This document shows, piece by piece, positions 7,090 through 12,584 of a DNA stretch of 15,831 nucleotides (position 1 is its first letter; each line of letters starts with the position of its first letter). Below the pieces are notes generated by a model that had not been told where the DNA came from, ran no database searches, and saw only the letters and a program-made list of their open reading frames with translations. Origin of the DNA: Odoribacteraceae bacterium (GTDB taxonomy: Bacteria > Bacteroidota > Bacteroidia > Bacteroidales > Marinifilaceae); contig JAITJA010000075.1 of NCBI GenBank assembly GCA_031279175.1, forward strand, positions 1 to 15,831. Reading direction: 5' to 3'. Position numbers and translations under genes: made by a program.

Positions 7090-7980
7090 TTACTCGAGGA
7101 AGTCCCGGATGGCACTGGCGAGAGGTCCGGGCTGCTCTTGGTGAAGATGGTGTCCACAATCGTCAACCTGAACGAGGCGGGCAGCGGGAAAGATGGGGTG
7201 GATGGCATGTAGTCCAGGTATGTAGGGGGAGCGACTGGCCTTGATGAAGAGGATGTCGCCACCGGGAGGGACGATAGGAGGGACGATAGGAGGGGAAGGG
7301 AAGCCGCGGAAGTGGTCGAGATGCGCGCGGATGGCAGGGAGGTTGATTTTCCAGGTGAGGCCGCCGGGGGATTTCCGGACGTTCTTGAGGATGACCTGGC
7401 GCTCCCACTCGTCACGGGGAACGACATGGGGAACGGCACGGGGAACGGCACGGGGAACGACATGGGGAACGACATGGGGAACGTCACGGGGAACGTCACG
7501 GGGAACGGCATGGGGAACGACATGGGGAACGGCATGGAGAGCAGCCGAGAGTGCCTGGAGGGTTGGGAAACGGGAGAGGTCGAGGCTTTCCGCGAGGTGG
7601 AGGAGACGGGCGTGCTCGTGGAAGAGGTCGGGAGGGTAGGTGACGGGGGCGACGTCAATGATGATGGTTTTCGAGATGAGGGCGGGCGACGCGATTCGTA
7701 GCATCATGGCGATCTTCCCGCCAAGGGAGTGCCCCGCGATGTCCGGTGGCCGATGGAGAGATAACGATTCGATAAGCCCCCGGATGTCGTCGCGCATTGT
7801 TTCTATATCCATGACCGGTTCGCGTGGCGATCGCCCGTGACCCCGGAGGTCGGGGAGAATGACCCGGAATCGATCGGCCAGGCGATTGGCTACCGGTAGC
7901 CAGTTCTCGGAAGCCCCCCAGAGGCCGTGCAGGATGAGGAGGGGTGTTCCCTCGCCTTTTTCCCTGTAGAATAGTTTCAC
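7090..7980 (-). CDS. Alpha/beta-fold hydrolase, YbfF-like esterase, with repeat expansion
   Basis: This is a predicted cytosolic serine esterase of the YbfF group; its natural substrate is unknown. I start it at the GTG at 7980 (VKLFYREKGEGTPLLILHGL), giving 296 residues, because the upstream open frame runs through the sdh terminator. Visible motifs: oxyanion HGLWGASENW (18-27), LPDLRGHGRS (42-51), nucleophile elbow AGHSLGGK (Ser85), IIIDVAPVTY with the YbfF-type acid Asp109, and GHHLH (catalytic His277). Between the cap helices, residues about 150-190 are a run of VPH/VPR tetrapeptides coded by ten 12-bp repeats. A second short expansion, PPIVPPIVPP, is at about 230-239. These insertions lengthen a protein that is usually near 255 residues. 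The catalytic residues remain, so it may still be active. It lies on the same strand as sdhCAB but behind its terminator, with no clear promoter of its own. Confidence 0.9.
   Translation of the reverse strand: MKLFYREKGEGTPLLILHGLWGASENWLPVANRLADRFRVILPDLRGHGRSPREPVMDIETMRDDIRGLIESLSLHRPPDIAGHSLGGKIAMMLRIASPALISKTIIIDVAPVTYPPDLFHEHARLLHLAESLDLSRFPTLQALSAALHAVPHVVPHAVPRDVPRDVPHVVPHVVPRAVPRAVPHVVPRDEWERQVILKNVRKSPGGLTWKINLPAIRAHLDHFRGFPSPPIVPPIVPPGGDILFIKASRSPYIPGLHAIHPIFPAARLVQVDDCGHHLHQEQPGPLASAIRDFLE
7268..7291. repeat. Two-copy 12-bp repeat inside the hydrolase gene
   Basis: The unit GGGACGATAGGA occurs twice in a row and a third partial copy (GGGGA) follows. On the coding strand it produces IVPP twice. 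It is in frame and sits about 125 bases from the larger 12-bp array in the same gene. Confidence 0.8.
7417..7536. repeat. Ten-copy 12-bp in-frame repeat inside the hydrolase gene
   Basis: Ten consecutive units of the form GGGAACGNCAYG (N is A, G or T; Y is T or C) occupy 7417-7536, with a half unit before them. On the coding strand each gives V/A/D-P-H/R-type tetrapeptides. The AAC and GGG parts are invariant, and variation is confined to two or three positions. The length is a multiple of three, so the hydrolase frame is kept. Confidence 0.93.
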
Positions 7981-8032
7981 GCGGCGTGTTCCTTGATGTT
8001 CCTGTCGAGCGTTTTCGTTCCCGCCATGCGCG

Positions 8033-8066
8033 AAAAACCCCGGCAGGAGATAAATTCCTGCCGGGG
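8033..8066 (-). terminator. Strong rho-independent terminator of the sdhCAB operon
   Basis: A perfect 11-bp stem (8038-8048 with 8056-8066, sequence CCCCGGCAGGA) with a 7-base loop is followed on the minus strand by TTTTT (8037-8033). It starts 30 bases after the iron-sulfur subunit stop codon. It separates the operon from the hydrolase gene. Confidence 0.95.
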
Positions 8067-8096
8067 TAGCGTTTCTCGCTCCGGCGAGCGCGTTGT

Positions 8097-8858
8097 CTAT
8101 TCTTGTAATTTGGCCTTGAGATATTCCCTGTTGAGACGCGCGATGTGCTCGATGGAGATTTTCTTGGGGCACTCGGATTCACATGCCCCGGTGTTGGTGC
8201 AGTTCCCGAAGCCGAGTTCGTCCATTTTCGCGACCATGGCTCTTGCCCTTCGAGCGGCCTCGATTTTTCCTTGCGGCAGCAGGGCGAGTTGCGATACTTT
8301 TGCCGCGACGAATAGCATGGCCGAGGAGTTTTTGCAGGTGGCCACACATGCCCCGCAACCGATGCAGGCGGCGGCGTCCATGGCTTCTTCAGCCTTCTCG
8401 CTGGGGACGGGGATCGCGTTGCCGTCGGGCACCCCGCCGGTGGTGACGGAGACATACCCGCCGGCTTGTTGAATCTTCTCGAACGCTTTCCGGTCGACGA
8501 TGAGATCTTTGATGACGGGGAATGCTCCCGAGCTCCTCGGTTCAATGGTGATGGTCTCGCCATCCTTGAAGCGGCGCAGGTGTAGCTGGCAGGTGGTGAC
8601 CTCGTCGTCAGGGCCGTGCGCGCGTCCGTTGATGAACAGGCTACACATGCCGCAGATTCCCTCCCGGCAGTCGTGGTCGAAGGCGACAGGCTCCTTGTTC
8701 TCGCTAACGAGCTGCTCGTTGAGGATATCGAGCATTTCAAGGAAGGAAGTGCCTCCCGAGATGTCGCGTATTTTATAGGTCTCGAAGCCACCTTTTGCTT
8801 TGGCGTTCTTTTGCCGCCATATTTTCAAGGTTAATTCCTTTAGTATTTTGTCAGGCAT
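8097..8858 (-). CDS. sdhB: Succinate dehydrogenase/fumarate reductase iron-sulfur subunit
   Basis: This subunit passes electrons between the flavoprotein and the membrane cytochrome b through three iron-sulfur clusters, on the cytoplasmic face of the membrane. It has 253 residues, usual length. The [2Fe-2S] ligands are Cys64, Cys69, Cys72 (DCREGICGMC) and Cys90. The C-terminal ferredoxin-like part has CIGCGACVATC (165-175) and CTNTGACESECPK (220-232), supplying ligands for the [4Fe-4S] (Cys165, 168, 171, 230) and [3Fe-4S] (Cys175, 220, 226) clusters by analogy with E. coli FrdB. It is last in the operon, 18 bases after the flavoprotein gene, and is followed by a strong terminator. In fermenting Bacteroidales the complex normally works as fumarate reductase, so frdB is an equally good symbol. 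Confidence 0.97.
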   Translation of the reverse strand: MPDKILKELTLKIWRQKNAKAKGGFETYKIRDISGGTSFLEMLDILNEQLVSENKEPVAFDHDCREGICGMCSLFINGRAHGPDDEVTTCQLHLRRFKDGETITIEPRSSGAFPVIKDLIVDRKAFEKIQQAGGYVSVTTGGVPDGNAIPVPSEKAEEAMDAAACIGCGACVATCKNSSAMLFVAAKVSQLALLPQGKIEAARRARAMVAKMDELGFGNCTNTGACESECPKKISIEHIARLNREYLKAKLQE

Positions 8859-8876
8859 GTTTTCTATGATTACGGG

Positions 8877-10817
8877 TTACTTGTAAGATCGTTGCGCGAT
8901 CTGGATATTCTCGTACACGAGCGGCTCCTGGTGTAGTTCGGGCGCGTTGTCGTCTCCCTTGTATTCCCAGGCGGAGACGTGGCGGTATCGGTCGTCGTCT
9001 CGTTTGGCCTCTCCTTCCCCGGTGACGGACTCGAGGCGGAAGTGCCCCCCGCACGACTCCGCGCGTTCGATGGCGTCACGCGTCATCAGCTCGGCCAGTT
9101 CGAAGAAATCTGCCACGCGCGCGGCCTTTTCCAGTTCGTTATTCATGGCGGAGAGGTCGCCGGTGACGCGGAGGTCGCGGTAGAACTCTTGCTTGAGTTC
9201 CTGGATCATTCGCGATGCCTGTTCCAGGCCTTTCGCGTCGCGGGCCATGCCGACGTGGTCCCACATGACGCGTCCCAGGAGCTTGTGGAAGTGATCCGGG
9301 GATTTCGTCCCCTTGATCTCGCCGAGGGCGCGGAGGCGGTCATTGACTCGTTGCTCGGCCTCGTTGAACTCGGGGGAGGCGGTGTTGATCTTCGGGGTCT
9401 GTATCTCCTTGGCGAGGTAGTCGCCGATGGTGTAGGGAAGGATAAAGTACCCGTCGGCCAACCCCTGCATCAGTGCCGATGCACCGAGACGGTTGGCCCC
9501 GTGGTCCGAGAAATTACACTCGCCGATGGCGTAGAGGCCCGGGATGGTAGTCATGAGATTGTAATCTACCCAGAGCCCTCCCATGGAGTAGTGGATGGCG
9601 GGATAGATCATCATCGGCTCGCGGTACGGGTTGACGTCCGTGATCTTCTCGTACATCTGGAAGAGATTCCCGTAGCGCTTGCGGATGGTCTCCTCGCCAA
9701 GCCGCTGGATGGCATACTTGAAGTCGAGGAAGACGGCCTTCCCGGTGTTATTGACTCCGAACCCGGCATCGCATCGCTCTTTCGCGGCGCGTGACGCCAC
9801 GTCGCGTGGCACGAGATTCCCGAAAGCGGGGTAGCGACGTTCGAGGTAGAAATCGCGGTCCTCGTCCGGGATGTCGTTTGTAGAGATTGTCCCGGCTTGC
9901 AACTTCTCCGCGTCTTCTTTCTTTTTCGGCACCCAGACGCGTCCGTCATTGCGCAAGGACTCGGACATGAGGGTGAGCTTGCTCTGCTGGTCGCCGTGGA
10001 CGGGGATGCAAGTGGGGTGTATCTGCACGAAGCAGGGGTTCCCGAAGAAAGCTCCCCGCTTGTAGGCCTGCCACGCGGCACTGACGTTACATCCCATGGC
10101 GTTCGTGGAGAGGAAGAACACGTTCCCGTAGCCGCCGGTGGCGAGCACGACGGCGTGTGCCCCGAAGCGTTCGATCTTTCCGGTGACGAGGTCGCGCGCG
10201 ATCACTCCCCTGGCTTTCCCGTCGATGACGACGACGTCGAGCACCTCGTGCCGGCTATATACCTTCACGTTCCCGTTCTTCACCTGCCGGTTGAGCGCCC
10301 CGTAACAGCCGAGCAGCAATTGTTGTCCGGTTTGGCCGCGGGCGTAAAACGTGCGGCTCACGAGAGCGCCCCCGAAGGATCTGTTGTCGAGCAACCCGCC
10401 GTAATCGCGGGCGAACGGCACGCCTTGCGCGACGCACTGGTCAATGATTGCCCCGCTGACCTCGGCCAACCGGTATACATTGGCCTCGCGGGCGCGGTAG
10501 TCTCCTCCCTTGATGGTCTCGTAGAAGAGACGGTAGATGGAGTCATTATCGTTCTGGTAATTCTTGGCGGCATTGATACCTCCTTGCGCGGCGATCGAGT
10601 GCGCGCGTCGCGGCGAGTCCTGGTAGCAAAACGAGAGCACGTTGTAGCCAAGTTCCGCGAGACTGGCTGCAGCCGACCCGCCGGCCAGGCCAGTGCCCAC
10701 GACGATAATATCTAATTTTCTTTTGTTGGCCGGGCTGACCACTCCGATATGAGCCTTGTGGTTTGCCCACTTCTCGGCAAGTGCCCCTTCTGGTATTTTC
10801 GCGTCTAATTTATTCAT
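8877..10817 (-). CDS. sdhA: Succinate dehydrogenase/fumarate reductase flavoprotein subunit
   Basis: This is the catalytic subunit that interconverts fumarate and succinate with covalently bound FAD. It has 646 residues, the length of the non-classical B-type enzymes of Bacteroidales. The Rossmann motif is DIIVVGTGLAGGSAAASLAE (36-55). The covalent FAD attachment site is His73 in SPRRAHSIAAQGGINAA. Substrate-site residues visible by motif are His266 (QIHPTC), Arg337 (VPRDVASR), His408 (IHYSMGG) and Arg442 (GANRLGASAL). GLYAIGECNFSDHG (426-439) contacts FAD. It lies 33 bases after the cytochrome b gene and 18 bases before the iron-sulfur gene. The direction in vivo cannot be read from sequence; in this order the complex is usually the fumarate reductase behind succinate and propionate formation, so frdA also fits. 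Confidence 0.97.
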   Translation of the reverse strand: MNKLDAKIPEGALAEKWANHKAHIGVVSPANKRKLDIIVVGTGLAGGSAAASLAELGYNVLSFCYQDSPRRAHSIAAQGGINAAKNYQNDNDSIYRLFYETIKGGDYRAREANVYRLAEVSGAIIDQCVAQGVPFARDYGGLLDNRSFGGALVSRTFYARGQTGQQLLLGCYGALNRQVKNGNVKVYSRHEVLDVVVIDGKARGVIARDLVTGKIERFGAHAVVLATGGYGNVFFLSTNAMGCNVSAAWQAYKRGAFFGNPCFVQIHPTCIPVHGDQQSKLTLMSESLRNDGRVWVPKKKEDAEKLQAGTISTNDIPDEDRDFYLERRYPAFGNLVPRDVASRAAKERCDAGFGVNNTGKAVFLDFKYAIQRLGEETIRKRYGNLFQMYEKITDVNPYREPMMIYPAIHYSMGGLWVDYNLMTTIPGLYAIGECNFSDHGANRLGASALMQGLADGYFILPYTIGDYLAKEIQTPKINTASPEFNEAEQRVNDRLRALGEIKGTKSPDHFHKLLGRVMWDHVGMARDAKGLEQASRMIQELKQEFYRDLRVTGDLSAMNNELEKAARVADFFELAELMTRDAIERAESCGGHFRLESVTGEGEAKRDDDRYRHVSAWEYKGDDNAPELHQEPLVYENIQIAQRSYK

Positions 10818-10850
10818 CGGTCAAATGATTTACAAGTTATCAAATCGTGT

Positions 10851-11540
10851 TTATCCTCCCAGTCCCAGCAAGAAATAGATCGGGATAATGCTGAACCCGC
10901 CGGCAACAATAACGGCGAATAGCGTGCCCAGGAAGGCCCAGCGTTTCCGCCATACCCGGTTGCTTAGCCCGATGGACTGGAATGCCGCCCCGAAGCCATG
11001 CGCGAGGTGCAGGCCAAGGAGGACGCCGCCAAGGATGTACAAGCCGCAGTAAACGACACTCGTCTTGAAGAGACCGGAGACGAGCGCGTAGGTATTCTCC
11101 ACGAGGACGCCATTTACCTCGATCTCCTCGAGGAGCGGGTCGCCGGCGAACTTGATCTTCCACCAGAAGTTCCACAGGTGTAACAGCAGGAAGACGAGGA
11201 TTAACGCGCCCAGGATGTACATGTTTCTCGAGACCCACGAGGCGTTTCCTGCCTGGTTGCTTCGGGCGTACTTGACGGGGCGCGCCGCCCTGTTTTGCAA
11301 CGTGATCCACGAGGCCAGCGCGATGTGCAGGAGGAAGCCCAGTGCCAACACCGGCTCGATGACCCGGACAACCGGGTTCGTGGCCATGAAGTGACACACC
11401 TCGTTAAAGATCTCCCCGCTGCTATCCACGACGATCATCAAGTTCGCCGTCAGGTGCACGCACAAAAAAGATACAAGAAAAAAGCCCGACACGCTCATAA
11501 TGGCTTTTTTCCCGATAGATGAAGTAATAAAACTATTCAT
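10851..11540 (-). CDS. sdhC: Succinate dehydrogenase/fumarate reductase cytochrome b subunit (b558 family)
   Basis: This is the membrane anchor that exchanges electrons with menaquinone. It has 229 residues and five hydrophobic segments (about 14-38, 60-82, 106-127, 158-182, 201-226), the pattern of the one-piece diheme cytochrome b558 family of Bacillus SdhC and Wolinella FrdC. Candidate axial heme ligands are His29 (CVHLTAN), His72 (LLHIALAS), His121 (LLHLWNF) and His178 or His181 (GLHLAHGFG). The N-terminus MNSFITSSIGKKAIMSVSG is typical of Bacteroidales members. It is first in the operon and has a full-consensus -7 box upstream (11575-11582). No separate SdhD is needed in this class. The frdC symbol would be equally valid. 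Confidence 0.96.
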   Translation of the reverse strand: MNSFITSSIGKKAIMSVSGFFLVSFLCVHLTANLMIVVDSSGEIFNEVCHFMATNPVVRVIEPVLALGFLLHIALASWITLQNRAARPVKYARSNQAGNASWVSRNMYILGALILVFLLLHLWNFWWKIKFAGDPLLEEIEVNGVLVENTYALVSGLFKTSVVYCGLYILGGVLLGLHLAHGFGAAFQSIGLSNRVWRKRWAFLGTLFAVIVAGGFSIIPIYFLLGLGG

Positions 11541-11574
11541 GATGATGTTCTTTTTAAGAAATTCAAATGCGCGA

Positions 11575-11582
11575 CAAAAGTA
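11575..11582 (-). promoter_or_regulatory. -7 box of the sdhCAB operon promoter
   Basis: The minus strand reads TACTTTTG, an exact match to TAnnTTTG. It predicts a start near 11568 and a leader of about 28 bases. The octamer is identical to that before feoAB. The -33 element is not clear. Confidence 0.6.
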
Positions 11583-11657
11583 TCTTTTTCTCCGTTTTCA
11601 TGGAACCGGCAGTGAACTTTTATATCCATTCTAAGTTGTCCCGCGATTTACCCGGGA

Positions 11658-12428
11658 CTACTTCGCGCGGGGTCCCGCGTCATTACCCGGTTCACTTGCC
11701 TGTTCGCTTTCTATAAAATCTTTGATATCCTTGTCGGAGAATTTTTTCACGTTCGTGAGGATCATTCGTTCACTCAGACATTCCCCGTAGGTGTTACACT
11801 CCTTGATGATGCCTTCAAACGTGCTATTCAGGTCGACAAGGATCGGCAGGAGTAATACCAGAATGATGTAACGATCGTGGAACTCGCACTGTTCGATGCT
11901 CCCGCCCTGCCGCGTGATGGCCAGTTTTGATTCTTCCCGGACGATATCGCGCTGGTACGGTTTCAGCTCTATTCCATCGCTAATCAGTAAAACACAGCAA
12001 TAACGCAGGTTCATCCCGGATCCGCCCAGGCCCGTGGAAACGAAGAACGATGACCCGTCCATGAGCGTGGACTGTATCAATATACGAGATTGCTGGAGCG
12101 CCACCGTGGCCCATTTTTTCAGGCGCCCCCCCTGCTTGGCGAAGGATTCGATGGCCCGGTAGATGACCACGTCGTCGATCATGGCGAGGAGCACGAGTAA
12201 TTCTTTTTTCTCTTTATCACCCGTCGTTTTGTCGAACAGGCGCTGGACGTTCTCCCGGGCATGTTGCAGCACCTCCTTTTCTTCTCCCGCGTTCCCGATC
12301 AGTTTACTCGCGAGATTCATGTACTTTCGCTGCACCACGAGATCGATCTCCTCCTCCAAGACGTTAATATTAGCCGCTGTATTCGAGAATAATTCGTTAA
12401 TGTGCTTCCAGATTTCTTCTTGTTTCAT
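11658..12428 (-). CDS. Hypothetical protein, unrecognised, divergent from feoAB
   Basis: I do not recognise this 256-residue protein. It has no signal peptide and starts MKQEEIWKHINELFSN. The first 110 residues are charged and look helical (EEEIDLVVQRKYMNLASKL, then EEKEVLQHARENVQRLFDK). A middle Gly/Ser-rich segment, SSFFVSTGLGGSGMNLRYCC (126-145), leads into hydrophobic strands. RYIILVLLLPILVDL (187-201) could be a buried strand/helix or a single membrane segment. Five cysteines (144, 145, 181, 211, 217) are spread over the second half. The tail is polar and probably disordered. A full-consensus -7 box (12449-12456) and an 11-bp inverted repeat over the -33 region suggest regulated expression. 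AAAAGGAG directly abuts the ATG, too close for a normal Shine-Dalgarno site. Its base composition is lower in GC than its neighbours. It is a real gene with good codon structure, but its function is unknown. Confidence 0.85.
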   Translation of the reverse strand: MKQEEIWKHINELFSNTAANINVLEEEIDLVVQRKYMNLASKLIGNAGEEKEVLQHARENVQRLFDKTTGDKEKKELLVLLAMIDDVVIYRAIESFAKQGGRLKKWATVALQQSRILIQSTLMDGSSFFVSTGLGGSGMNLRYCCVLLISDGIELKPYQRDIVREESKLAITRQGGSIEQCEFHDRYIILVLLLPILVDLNSTFEGIIKECNTYGECLSERMILTNVKKFSDKDIKDFIESEQASEPGNDAGPRAK

Positions 12429-12448
12429 CTCCTTTTGAATATCATGAA

Positions 12449-12456
12449 CAAATGTA
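12449..12456 (-). promoter_or_regulatory. -7 box of the hypothetical gene promoter
   Basis: The minus strand reads TACATTTG, an exact match to TAnnTTTG and identical to the HU box. The predicted start is near 12442, with a leader of about 14 bases. Confidence 0.5.
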
Positions 12457-12464
12457 ATGATATT

Positions 12465-12499
12465 TCGCGAATAACCCGTTCGTCCCGCGTTATTCGCGA
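12465..12499. promoter_or_regulatory. 11-bp inverted repeat (possible operator) between the hypothetical gene and feoAB
   Basis: TCGCGAATAAC (12465-12475) and its exact reverse complement GTTATTCGCGA (12489-12499) are separated by 13 bases. The element overlaps the expected -33 region of the hypothetical gene and ends 53 bases before the feoAB -7 box. No U-tract follows on either strand, so a terminator is unlikely. A dimeric regulator site is the simplest reading. It does not resemble a standard Fur box. Confidence 0.5.
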
Positions 12500-12552
12500 G
12501 ACGGCGGGGATTTTTATTTCTCCTTATTTAGACCGAGTATACTATAATTGGT

Positions 12553-12560
12553 TACTTTTG
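12553..12560 (+). promoter_or_regulatory. -7 box of the feoAB promoter
   Basis: The plus strand reads TACTTTTG, an exact TAnnTTTG match, 24 bases before the ATG at 12585. It predicts a start near 12566, which rules out any translation start further upstream. The octamer is the same as that before sdhC. Confidence 0.6.
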
Positions 12561-12584
12561 CGCGAGAAAATTCAGAATAGCTAT

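Noticed and set aside
6970..7212. Plus-strand frame of 80 residues overlapping the hydrolase 3' end
   Set aside because: It has no recognisable motif, overlaps a well-supported gene on the other strand, and has no promoter.
7981..8172. N-terminal extension of the hydrolase to 8172
   Set aside because: It runs through the strong sdh terminator and into the sdhB coding region. Family homology begins at the GTG at 7980.
11638..11658. GTCCCG/CGGGAC hairpin at the stop codon of the hypothetical gene
   Set aside because: It has a 6-bp stem with no U-tract on the minus strand and overlaps the stop codon; too weak to call a terminator.
12402..12584. N-terminal extension of FeoAB starting at 12402
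   Set aside because: It overlaps the start of the divergent gene and crosses the feoAB -7 box. The FeoA domain begins exactly at the ATG at 12585.
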